From assembly GCF_000015505.1 (NCBI RefSeq), contig NC_008760.1, positions 79,748 to 143,747 of the forward strand: a stretch of DNA of 64,000 bases, read 5' to 3'. This document shows, in pieces, positions 1-7,614 of the stretch (position 1 is the first letter of the stretch; every line of letters starts with the position of its first letter). The notes under the pieces were generated by a model that was given only the letters and a program-made list of their open reading frames with translations, searched no databases and was not told the DNA's origin. The position numbers were made by a program, and so were the translations under genes. This DNA is from Polaromonas naphthalenivorans CJ2. GTDB lineage: Bacteria; Pseudomonadota; Gammaproteobacteria; Burkholderiales; Burkholderiaceae_C.

Positions 1-72
1 CACCTGCTGGCGCGCGGCGAGGCGGTGTGCGAAATGGGCGTGGACGGGGTGCGCCGTTACCGGATGAAGTGA
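1..72 (+). CDS. 3' end of an unidentified gene (partial)
   Basis: The window opens inside a reading frame that ends at the TGA at 70-72. Only the last 23 residues are present, ending in VRRYRMK. That is too little to name a family. It is co-directional with the small gene and the ParB gene that follow, so it may belong to the same plasmid-maintenance region. Confidence 0.5.
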   Translation, partial: HLLARGEAVCEMGVDGVRRYRMK

Positions 73-400
73 GCATGGACGGCGGCCAGCCCCGCCAGTG
101 TTTTCATGATTGATGAGGCGTTGTCGCGGGAGATGCCCGGAGAGATTCAGCGAGGCTGTTTTGATCGGTCGCTGCACCGCGGCTACCCTTGCCAGGGGCA
201 GCCGATTGACTTGTCCCGGCGCACAGGCTGTTGCCTTCGAATGCAGCCCTGGCGACGCAAAGCGCGATCTGAAGCTGCGGACCGTAGTCCCTCACGCCAT
301 AGTTCTCGATGCGAAGTGGGCGTGCCGCTCAAGCTCTCGGGCTGCGCCCCGTGCCCGGATGGCCCGGGTCACGGCCTGAAGGCATTGATCCTTCACGCCT
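73..400. other. No supported gene
   Basis: Several open frames cross this stretch on both strands, but none has a convincing ribosome-binding site or a recognisable protein. It probably contains the leader of the downstream small-protein/parB pair. Confidence 0.4.
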
Positions 401-688
401 TTGCGCGCCAGGCTGTGGAGCTGCACGTCTTGCACCGTGCAAAAGCACGGGTCCACGTCAGACGGATCAAAAGACCCTTGGGAACTGAGCCTCAACGCGC
501 CGGGTTCCAGCGGGCTCGAAGTGAACCGGTTTCCGGGCATGTTGAGCTCCAGCATTGACAGCAGGAGACGCCGGGAGCGCGAGATGCGCGAACTGCTGGC
601 CGGGCAGGTCTGGCAGCCAGGCGCGCACCGCGAGGAAATTCGCAGCGTCCTGAGCGCCATCACCGATATGATGGCGCTCAGCCCATGA
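401..688 (+). CDS. Small hypothetical protein coupled to ParB
   Basis: Open frame of up to 95 residues starting with TTG; the true start may be further in. The last third is hydrophilic and helix-like (SRRRREREMRELLAGQV, then a Glu/Ser-rich stretch). Its stop overlaps the parB start as ATGA at 685-688, a classic translational-coupling arrangement, which is the main reason for accepting it. I do not recognise the family. Similar short frames sit ahead of parB/korB genes on plasmids, so a maintenance role is a reasonable guess only. Confidence 0.5.
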   Translation: MRARLWSCTSCTVQKHGSTSDGSKDPWELSLNAPGSSGLEVNRFPGMLSSSIDSRRRREREMRELLAGQVWQPGAHREEIRSVLSAITDMMALSP

Positions 689-1791
689 TGACTGATGACA
701 CTTCCCCCTTCCTCCCTTTTGTGGACCGCGCGCCCAGGCCCGTGGTCACGCTCAAACCACGCGCCCGGTTGGCCGAGGCAACGCTGGCCAGCCTGCGTGC
801 GGCGGGCAGCGCGGCACCAGGCGAGGCACTGCGCCTTCCCCTGGCCGACATCGACGAGGACCCCGACCAGCCCCGGACGGTGTTTGACGACGAGGAACTC
901 CAGAGCATGGCCCGGAGCATCCTGGCCCATGGCGTGGTGCAGCCCATCGTCGTGCGGCCTCCCGTGAACGGGCGCTACGTGCTGGCCTTTGGCGCGCGCC
1001 GCCTGCGCGCGTCCCGGCTGGCCGGCGTGACCGACATTCCGGCCGTGATCCGGGCCCAGGGACCGGGAGACTTTGCAGCGCAGCTGATCGAGAACCAGCA
1101 GCGCGCCGACCTGTCCAACTCCGACCTGGCCGCGGCCATTGCCCGCCTGGTCCGCGAAGGCCTGACCACCAGGCAGATCGCGGCCATCTGCGCGCTCAAG
1201 GACTACCAGGTGACGGCCTTCCGGCAGGCCGGGGACTTGCCGCCCGCCCTTAGCGCGCGCCTGGACACCGCGGACATGCGCGCGCTGTACGACTTGTTTC
1301 GCCAGTGGAGCAAGACGCCGGCGGAGGTCATCGCCGCCTTGCCCGAGGCCGGCACATTCCTCAGCGTGACCGAGGCGAGGCGCATCATTGGCGCGATCAC
1401 CGGCAAGCCCACCGGCAGCATCGTGCTCGAGCGCGCCCGGGCGCAGGCTGCGTTTCAGGACAGCGGCCAGAATCTGCCAGGAGGCGAGCCAGAGGACGAA
1501 CCCGAAAAAGCGCCCCCGGTGCGCGAGCCGCCTGCCAAGGAGCGCCCGCCGATCGAGGAGCCGCCCGCGCCAGAAGGCTTGCCGGCTCAGGCCCAACCCA
1601 AAGCCGCCCCCGGTACCGTGCAGGCGAGCCAGGGCGGCGCGCCCGTGTTCCTCGTGGCCGCGGGCAATGGGCCGAGCGGCCGGCTGGTGGTGGACCGGCG
1701 GGCCGGGCGGGCAGGCTGGGCGCTGGTAGCCTACGCCACCGGCATCGAGGAAGTGGATGCGGCGCAACTGCGGATCGTTCGCATCGAGTAA
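685..1791 (+). CDS. ParB/KorB-like partition protein
   Basis: 368-residue ParB/RepB/Spo0J-family protein. Residues about 45-130 form the ParB N-terminal domain, with the DEDPDQPR start and a GARRLRASRLAG version of the GERRxRA arginine patch used for CTP/DNA handling. A helix-turn-helix follows (LTTRQIAAICALKDYQV), then a Pro/Glu/Ala-rich linker, and about 60 C-terminal residues resembling the small dimerisation barrel of KorB. ParB proteins bind parS/operator sites, segregate replicons and, in the KorB branch, repress plasmid genes. No ParA is visible in the window. A second ATG at 688 is an equally possible start. The KorB assignment is inferred from domain order. Confidence 0.85.
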   Translation: MMTDDTSPFLPFVDRAPRPVVTLKPRARLAEATLASLRAAGSAAPGEALRLPLADIDEDPDQPRTVFDDEELQSMARSILAHGVVQPIVVRPPVNGRYVLAFGARRLRASRLAGVTDIPAVIRAQGPGDFAAQLIENQQRADLSNSDLAAAIARLVREGLTTRQIAAICALKDYQVTAFRQAGDLPPALSARLDTADMRALYDLFRQWSKTPAEVIAALPEAGTFLSVTEARRIIGAITGKPTGSIVLERARAQAAFQDSGQNLPGGEPEDEPEKAPPVREPPAKERPPIEEPPAPEGLPAQAQPKAAPGTVQASQGGAPVFLVAAGNGPSGRLVVDRRAGRAGWALVAYATGIEEVDAAQLRIVRIE

Positions 1792-2436
1792 ACCCATCAT
1801 CCCGTGTCCCTTGAAAAGGGGCCGCCCCTTCAGTTCCGCCGGCGGTTCGACCTCCATGGTGGCCCCGTGTTCAAGGGCCGCACCTGGAGCGCACACCGTT
1901 TTGCCTCAAGCCTGTCAATCGAAGCCTGACCGCTGAAGGCGGAAATGGCCTATCGGCTGCTCTTCCACCATAAATTTTAATTATGTCTATAGGCTTGGAT
2001 GACCACGATGCTGTACTCGGCCCGACTGTGGCTTGAGCATTAATTTTCAGCGCCTGACGTCTTTCTTGCCGCCGAATGCGCAATGGTATTGTCGAATGCT
2101 GGCTGATGAAGGTGCTGCGGCGCCAGCCAGTGCAGCCAAAGTCCACGCATCCATGCAACGGCGTAGAGCACCGAGACGGCGAAGATGCCCCACTGCTCAG
2201 CCTGCAAGGGTCAGCTCCTGCTCGAAGGCTGTATCGAGCTGCCTTTTGCCGAGCAGTTTGATTCGCAGGCAGGAAAAATTCGTCCCGTTTGAGGAACTGG
2301 CATCCGTTCCTGCCGCAAACACGTTCATCAACCGGCAACGCGCAGAAACCCCCCTTGCAGTGCACCCTGCATTGCCGCCAAAATGAACTGCCCGAAGCCG
2401 CACCATCGAACTCCAACGCGCAAAAGAGGTATTGCC
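1792..2436. other. Gene-poor gap of 645 bp
   Basis: No reading frame here looks coding. There is an AT-rich patch near 1970-2045 within otherwise GC-rich DNA, a possible promoter or recombination scar. A ribosome-binding-like AGAGG precedes the ATG at 2437. Confidence 0.4.
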
Positions 2437-3481
2437 ATGGCCGTGCCGATAAACGCTCATCCGTTCCCCAGCGCCCAGATGACCCGCATCAGCCGCCGCA
2501 GCACGCTGGGCGCGCTGTCCGCCGTTCTGCTCTGGCCCGGCGCCGGGCGCGCGCAGGCTCCGGATGCCGCGCGTCTGCAGTCCTGGCCGCTCAACACGCC
2601 GCGTGCCACCGGCATCCATGACTTGGCGCCGGCGCCGGATGGCGGGGTATGGTTCTCTGCGCAGCGCAGCGGGCACCTGGGCTGGTTTGACCCGCGCACG
2701 GGCAAGCCGGAACTGATTTCTTTAGGCGATGCTTCGTCGCCGCACGGCGTCATTGCCGGACCCGACGGCGCGGCCTGGCTGACCGACGGTGGGCAAAACG
2801 CCATAGCGCGCGTGAGCTGGCCAGCGCGTGAGGTGAGGCTTTTCCACCTGCCTGCCACAACGCCCCATGCCAACCTCAACACGTGCGCCTTTGATGGCGA
2901 CGGCGACCTGTGGTTTACCGGGCAAAGTGGCTATGTTGGCAAACTCGCCGTGCGCACCGGCTTGGTCAGCGTGAAAGCGTCACCGCGCGGACGCGGGCCC
3001 TACGGCATATGCGCCACGTCCCAGGGGGGACGTGTGGTGGTGCTCGCTGGCAGGGTCGTTCATTGCACAAATCGACCGAAAAACCGGCGTGTCACGCATC
3101 GTAGAACCACCCACGCAGCGCCAGGGCGCGCGCCGCGTCTGGTCCGACAGCCGTGGCCGCATCTGGGTGGCCGAATGGAACAGCGGCAACCTCTCCATGC
3201 ACGACCCGGCGCTGGGCATGGGGGCCAACAGTTGGCGCACCTGGAAAGCGCCAGGAGCCGATCCGCATGTGTACGCCGTGTACGTGGACGACCAGGACAT
3301 CGTCTGGGCCGCAGAGTGGAGCAACAACGCCATGCTGCGCTTCGACCCGGGCAGCGAGAAGTTCGCTGTGATACCCATGCCACGTCCCGCCGCTAACATC
3401 CGCCAGATACTGGGCCGGCCTGGGGAGGTTTGGCTGCCGGAAAGCGGGACCGAGTTTATTTCGGTGATCAAGACGGGGTGA
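2437..3481 (+). pseudogene. vgb: Streptogramin (virginiamycin B) lyase-like gene, frameshifted
   Basis: Exported seven-bladed beta-propeller of the Vgb family, with repeated GPDGAAWLTD / DGDLWFTGQSG / DSRGRIWVAEWN blade motifs. The N terminus carries a twin-arginine-type signal (MTRISRRSTLG, a hydrophobic stretch, then AQA). True Vgb linearises streptogramin B antibiotics, but many family members are uncharacterised periplasmic propellers. The frame breaks at a run of six G at 3024-3029: removing one G joins GICATSQGD to VWWCSLAGSF and restores about 347 residues to the TGA at 3481. This is either a real one-base insertion or a homopolymer error. It lies 35 bp upstream of the DAHP synthase start. 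Confidence 0.75.
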
Positions 3482-3516
3482 ATGCCGCGAAAAACAGCCC
3501 CCATCACGCAGACGCC

Positions 3517-4587
3517 ATGTCCACCCAAATCTCAGACATCCACATCGCCCAGGCCGACCCGCTTCCGCAACCCCGGCTGCTGCAGGGCGAACTGCCAGCG
3601 GGCGAAGCCGAAGCCGCATTCATTGCCGCCTCGCGCGCCGCCACCCGCAATATATTGCGCGGCCTGGATGACAGGCTGCTGGTTATCGTGGGCCCGTGCT
3701 CGATCCACGAGCCTGAGTCGGCCCTGGAATACGCTGCACGGCTGCGCCGGCTGGCCCCGCGCCTGGACGATTCGCTGCTGCTGGTGATGCGCGTCTACTT
3801 CGAAAAACCGCGCACGCGCATGGGCTGGAAGGGTTTGATCTACGATCCGGAACTCGACGGCCAGGGCGACATTGGCGCGGGCCTGCGCCATGCGCGGCGC
3901 ATCTTGCTGGAATGCGCGCGGCTGGGCGTGCCGGCGGCCTCTGAAATCCTGGACCTGGTGACGCCGCAGTATTACGCCGAACTGCTCACCTGGGGCGCGA
4001 TCGGCGCCCGCACGGTGCAAAGCCCGCTGCACCGGCAGATGGCTTCGGCCCTGTCGGCGCCCGTGGGCTTCAAGAACGCTACCAACGGCAGCGTGGGCGC
4101 CGCCATCGACGCCATCCATGTGGCCGTCCAGTCGCATCGCTTTCCCTCCATCTCGCTCGAAGGCAAGGCCATCGTCATCACGACCACCGGCAACCCTGAT
4201 GGCCACCTGGTGCTGCGCGGCGCCAGTGACGGGCCGAACTACGACGCCGCCAGCGTCAGCCGCGCCGCGGCGAGCCTGTCCCAGGCCGGCCTGCCCGCGC
4301 GGCTGGTGATCGACTGCAGCCACGGCAACAGCAACAAGGACTTTTCCAGGCAGCCCGCCGTGGCGGCCGATATCGCGCAGCAGATCGCCAGCGGCTCGAG
4401 CAGCATCTGCGGCCTCATGATTGAGAGCCACCTGGTCGAAGGCCGGCAGGACATCGTCGATGGCCGCCAAGGCCTGCGCTACGGGCAGAGCGTCACCGAC
4501 GCCTGCATCGGCTGGGAGGCGACCGTGGCCGTGCTGGAGCAGCTGGCGGCGTCCGTGCGCCAGCGCCGGGCGGGCGCCAGGGCTTGA
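3517..4587 (+). CDS. aroG: 3-deoxy-7-phosphoheptulonate (DAHP) synthase, class I
   Basis: 356-residue AroF/G/H-type enzyme condensing phosphoenolpyruvate with erythrose 4-phosphate, the first step of the shikimate pathway. Hallmarks are VGPCSIHEPESALEYA near residue 65, RVYFEKPRTRMGWKGL (substrate and phosphate contacts), GFKNATNGS and DCSHGNSNKD. The last replaces the usual SHANSxK, leaving the metal/substrate His in place. Length is normal and the gene appears intact. Which feedback type (Phe, Tyr or Trp) cannot be told from the sequence. ATG 3517 is chosen because the family homology begins there. It is not in an aromatic-amino-acid operon here, so it may be an accessory isoenzyme. Confidence 0.92.
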   Translation: MSTQISDIHIAQADPLPQPRLLQGELPAGEAEAAFIAASRAATRNILRGLDDRLLVIVGPCSIHEPESALEYAARLRRLAPRLDDSLLLVMRVYFEKPRTRMGWKGLIYDPELDGQGDIGAGLRHARRILLECARLGVPAASEILDLVTPQYYAELLTWGAIGARTVQSPLHRQMASALSAPVGFKNATNGSVGAAIDAIHVAVQSHRFPSISLEGKAIVITTTGNPDGHLVLRGASDGPNYDAASVSRAAASLSQAGLPARLVIDCSHGNSNKDFSRQPAVAADIAQQIASGSSSICGLMIESHLVEGRQDIVDGRQGLRYGQSVTDACIGWEATVAVLEQLAASVRQRRAGARA

Positions 4588-4760
4588 TTTTCTGGAGGGG
4601 GAAGAACAGCAGGCGGAACGACACGAGTTCTATCGGGGCGAAACCTTCGCCATGGCAGGCAGCATGGCCCGGCACAACCGCGTGGTCCTGAACCTGGCCA
4701 GCCGCATCGGTGAGCACCTGGACGGCACGCGCTGCCAAGTGTTCACCACGAGCATGAAAG
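4583..4760 (+). pseudogene. Uma2-family nuclease-fold fragment, cut by IS66
   Basis: Frame reading LDFLEGEEQQAERHEF, then GETFAMAGSMARHNRVV and CQVFTTSMK matches the first third of Uma2/DUF820 proteins, which have a PD-(D/E)XK-like fold and are abundant in cyanobacteria and proteobacteria. It has no start codon in frame and overlaps the aroG stop. It ends exactly at the IS66 end at 4761; the rest of the gene is not found on the other side at 11899. It is a dead fragment. Confidence 0.7.
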
Positions 4761-4799
4761 GTAAGCGTCTTGGCACGGCACCTTGACCGCGCTGCCGAT

Positions 4800-5003
4800 T
4801 CAGGATTGCGGTTGCCAGCGGTGAGGCAGTAGTTCGTCGATGCGAGAGTTCATGTGGCCAGGCAGCCTGGTTAGCACGTCCTTCAGATAAGCCCAGGGGT
4901 CATGGCCATGCAGCTTTGCCGACTGCAACAAACTCATCACGACGGCGGCCCGCTGGCCGGCCAGTTCGCTGCCGGCAAACAACCATGCCCGGCGCCCCAT
5001 TGC
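4800..5003 (-). pseudogene. tnpC: IS66 tnpC copy A, 3' part
   Basis: Encodes the last 67 or so residues of the IS66 DDE transposase (AMGRRAWLFAGSELAG to HRWQPQS). It is separated from the rest of the gene by the recombinase element at 5004-7607. Joining 9003-7615 with 5003-4800 gives 1593 bases, an uninterrupted 530-residue frame. Confidence 0.85.
4997..5003. repeat. 7-bp direct repeat, left junction of recombinase element
   Basis: CCATTGC at 4997-5003 recurs at 7608-7614 on the other side of the inserted element, and only one copy is present at the matching place in IS66 copy B. It is either a target duplication or the shared core of an att site. Confidence 0.7.
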
Positions 5004-5005
5004 AA

Positions 5006-5512
5006 TCACCGGGTCATTGTGCCCATGTCGGGCAAGAAGTTGAAGTCTTCTATCGCTGGCATCCGCTGTATGGACGCCGCCTCAAGCGCCAATACAGCGA
5101 GCAGCGTGCCAACGGCGAGGTAGTCCACCTGGAGGCGCGACCCGGCGTCGTGATCGTGGTTGCCGCCTGGATGCTCGATGCCGCAGCTTGCGCTCACATG
5201 GAACTGGGCGCCCCGCAAGCCTCTGTGGGCGCGCTGGCCGAGCTGCACCTGCTGCTGTCGCAGCGAGGATTTCGGCGAAGCTGCGCGGGTGTTTTCCACA
5301 CCTGCGAGGAGCGCCATGAGCCATCATGTACCCGGACATCGCCGACGGTTGACGACATCGGCATCACTTCAGCCATCTCCCCCACGCCAGCTGAGCCTGA
5401 CCCTCGAGTCCCCGGTCCTTCGGGACATGGCCTCGAGCGAACGGGCCGCCGTGGTCGCACGGCTGGCAACGCTGCTGCTGCAGGCAGCCGGCCTTCAAAC
5501 CGAAAGGAGTGA
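5006..5512 (+). CDS. DUF5372-like protein of the recombinase element (start not found)
   Basis: Frame containing EVEVFYRWHPLYGRRLKRQ, then HLEARPGVVIVVAAWMLD and LHLLLSQRGFRRS, which resembles the small DUF5372 proteins encoded beside large serine recombinases. No start codon lies in frame inside the element; the frame continues leftwards into antisense IS66 tnpC, where ATG 4985 could start a chimeric protein. The distal part overlaps the next gene in another frame, so the true end is uncertain. Function is unknown; it is presumably an accessory factor for recombination. Confidence 0.5.
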   Translation, partial: SPGHCAHVGQEVEVFYRWHPLYGRRLKRQYSEQRANGEVVHLEARPGVVIVVAAWMLDAAACAHMELGAPQASVGALAELHLLLSQRGFRRSCAGVFHTCEERHEPSCTRTSPTVDDIGITSAISPTPAEPDPRVPGPSGHGLERTGRRGRTAGNAAAAGSRPSNRKE

Positions 5513-5528
5513 TCATGACGACCTCTGA
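5316..5528 (+). CDS. Small accessory protein of the recombinase element
   Basis: 70-residue frame from ATG 5316, preceded by GAGGA. Its stop lies inside the recombinase gene (overlap 5515-5528), as expected for a coupled operon. The middle reads LTLESPVLRDMASSERAAVVARLATLLLQAAG, a plausible amphipathic helix. I do not recognise the family; its position suggests a helper for the recombinase. Confidence 0.55.
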   Translation: MSHHVPGHRRRLTTSASLQPSPPRQLSLTLESPVLRDMASSERAAVVARLATLLLQAAGLQTERSDHDDL

Positions 5529-7584
5529 TCTGTTGCCGGCCGCAGTGCTGCGTCGCAAAGCTGTCGTCTATGTGCGCCAGTCAACTCAGTCACAAGTGCA
5601 GACCAACCTGGAGAGCCAGCGCCGGCAGTACGACCTGGTGGCGCAAGCTCGCCGCCTCGGATTTGCGCAGGTGGAAGTCATCGACGATGACCTCGGCCGT
5701 TCCGCCAGCGGTATGGTGGACCGACCGGGCTTTGAGCGGCTCGTGGCCTGGTTGTGCGCTGGCGAAGTCGGCGCCGTCTTGTGCTTCGACGCCTCCCGGC
5801 TTGCCCGCAATGGACGTGACTGGCACCACCTGCTGGAGCTGTGTGGCCTGGTCGAGGCACGGGTCATTGACCCGGACGGCGTGTACGACCCGTGCCGGCC
5901 CAACGACCGTCTGCTGCTGGGCATGAAGGGCAGTATCAGCGAGTTCGAGCTCGGCGTGATCAGGGCAAGGATGTTCGAAGCGGCTCGTGCCAAGGCGCAT
6001 CGCGGTGAATTGCGCATCAGTGTCCCCATCGGCTACGTCTGGCACCGGCAGATCGGGTTGGGGTTGGATCCGGACATGCGCCTGCAGGAGACGATCCGGT
6101 TGATCTTCGCGCGCTTTCGCACGCTCGGCAGCGCCAGGCAGGTGATGCTTTCCCTTGCGGCAGACGATGTCCATTTCCCACGGCCCTCGGACGGCAAGAA
6201 GATGGTGAGCTTTGACTGGACGCCGATCCGCTACCGCAACGTGATCTCGATACTCAAGAATCCCTTCTATGCCGGCGTCTATGCATACGGCAAGAGTGAG
6301 AAGCGTACGACGCTCGTGCAAGGGCGACTTCGCAAGACCTACAAGCATGGCAAGCCGCTCGATCGGTGGGACGTGATGATCAAGGATCATCACGAAGCCT
6401 ACATCGACTGGGCCGAGTTCGAACGTAATCAAAAGCAGCTTGCCGTCAATGCCTACGGTAAAGTCGATGGAACGAAGTCCGGGCGCGGTGGCCGGGCGTT
6501 GCTCGCGGGAATGCTGTGCTGCGGGCGTTGTGGGCGGCGCCTGACGGTGGCGTATACGGGGCGCGGGGTGCCTCAACCGGTGTACCGATGTGACCGCCCC
6601 AATCTTCAGCTCGCTCAGCCGAGATGCTTCACGTTTGGCGCACGCCGACCCGACGAAGCGATTGCCCGGGAGCTGCTGCGCGCTGTGGAGCCCTTGGCCG
6701 TCGAGGCGGCATTGCAGGCTGAGCGGAGGTATATGCAAGTTCAAGCGGACCAGCGACGAATCGTGGAGCTGGAGTTGCAGCAGGCCCGTTACGAGGCTGG
6801 TTTGGCAGAGCGCCGCTACGCGGCCTGTGACCCAGACCATCGCTTGATTGCCGCACAACTGGAGAAGAGCTGGGAGGCTGCTTTGCAGCGCGTGCTCGCC
6901 TGTGAGCAGCGCTTGAACGTGGCCCGGCAGGTGCAGTCCTCTGCCAGGCCCGACTTGACCGGCTTGGAGGAAGATCTCGCGGCCGCGTGGGATGCGCCGG
7001 GCGTGACCATGCGCGCGCGCCAGCAGTTGCTGCGCACACTCGTCAAGGACATCGTTGCCGATGTCGACGACCAGGCCCGCGAGGTCGTGCTGACGATTCA
7101 CTGGCGCGGAGGCCAGCATTCGCAGGTGAGGGTCGTCAAGCCACGCACAGGCGAGCACGGCTGCCGCACGCCCGATGAAGCCCTGGCCGTCATGCGCAGC
7201 ATGGCAGGCAAGTGGTCTGACGAGCACATCGCCGCGACGCTCAATCGCATGGGACTGCCCACGGGCCAGGCCAAGACGTGGACCGCGCATCGCGTGAGCT
7301 CCGTGCGCAGGGTCAACGACATCCATGCGTACCGCTCGGCCGAGAAGGACGGGCAGTGGTTGACCATGTCAGAAGCGGCTGCCAAGCTCGGGGTCAACAA
7401 CCACCGCATTCGGCGCCTGATCAAGGAGGGATTGCTGCCGGCCGAACAGGTGGTGCCGCGGGCGCCGTATCAGATTCGGGCCAGCGACCTGCTCGAGCAG
7501 CGGGTGATTGACGCCATCGCGCGAACACTCAGCCCGTGTCGGGCCGTCAGCGAGAAGCAGATGTCAATGTTTTCAAGCACTTAA
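5515..7584 (+). CDS. Large serine recombinase
   Basis: 689-residue serine site-specific recombinase. The N-terminal resolvase catalytic domain starts VVYVRQSTQSQVQTNLESQ (nucleophile probably Ser23), with the SRLARNGRDWHHLLELC arginine region near 100. A recombinase domain follows (ILKNPFYAGVYAYGKS), then a zinc ribbon (CCGRCGRRL...YRC) and a coiled-coil region. The last 80 residues add a MerR/excisionase-like helix-turn-helix (MSEAAAKLGVNNHRIRRL), unusual for an integrase. It should cut and rejoin DNA at short core sites and is the probable mover of this element. ATG 5515 is chosen over GTG 5509 because AAAGGAG lies 8 bp upstream. Confidence 0.9.
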   Translation: MTTSDLLPAAVLRRKAVVYVRQSTQSQVQTNLESQRRQYDLVAQARRLGFAQVEVIDDDLGRSASGMVDRPGFERLVAWLCAGEVGAVLCFDASRLARNGRDWHHLLELCGLVEARVIDPDGVYDPCRPNDRLLLGMKGSISEFELGVIRARMFEAARAKAHRGELRISVPIGYVWHRQIGLGLDPDMRLQETIRLIFARFRTLGSARQVMLSLAADDVHFPRPSDGKKMVSFDWTPIRYRNVISILKNPFYAGVYAYGKSEKRTTLVQGRLRKTYKHGKPLDRWDVMIKDHHEAYIDWAEFERNQKQLAVNAYGKVDGTKSGRGGRALLAGMLCCGRCGRRLTVAYTGRGVPQPVYRCDRPNLQLAQPRCFTFGARRPDEAIARELLRAVEPLAVEAALQAERRYMQVQADQRRIVELELQQARYEAGLAERRYAACDPDHRLIAAQLEKSWEAALQRVLACEQRLNVARQVQSSARPDLTGLEEDLAAAWDAPGVTMRARQQLLRTLVKDIVADVDDQAREVVLTIHWRGGQHSQVRVVKPRTGEHGCRTPDEALAVMRSMAGKWSDEHIAATLNRMGLPTGQAKTWTAHRVSSVRRVNDIHAYRSAEKDGQWLTMSEAAAKLGVNNHRIRRLIKEGLLPAEQVVPRAPYQIRASDLLEQRVIDAIARTLSPCRAVSEKQMSMFSST

Positions 7585-7607
7585 CGAAGAGGGGCATTAT
7601 GAACACG

Positions 7608-7614
7608 CCATTGC
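7608..7614. repeat. 7-bp direct repeat, right junction of recombinase element
   Basis: Second copy of CCATTGC, followed directly by the resumed tnpC sequence CCATGGCCGAATC on the plus strand. Confidence 0.7.

Larger units (their letters stand above)
5004..7607 (+). mobile_element. Large serine recombinase element inserted in IS66 tnpC
   Basis: 2604-bp insertion between two CCATTGC repeats. It carries three overlapping plus-strand frames: a DUF5372-like protein, a 70-residue protein and a 689-residue serine recombinase. Near the ends lies an imperfect 11-bp inverted repeat, TCATTGTGCCC (5014-5024) and GGGCATTATGA (7592-7602), 9 of 11 matching. The uninterrupted target in copy B of the same IS defines both boundaries precisely, apart from the ambiguity of the 7-bp repeat. 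Confidence 0.8.

Noticed and set aside
292..1896. 534-codon minus-strand frame across the parB gene
   Set aside because: It is a GC-rich shadow frame; the plus strand codes for a clear ParB with family motifs, and the minus product is an Arg/Gly/Ala-rich sequence with no domain.
1871..2416. 181-codon minus-strand frame between parB and the vgb-like gene
   Set aside because: Runs across a compositionally mixed gap, lacks an RBS and has no known domain.
5590..7326. 578-codon minus-strand frame opposite the serine recombinase
   Set aside because: Shadow of the recombinase gene; no RBS and no recognisable fold.
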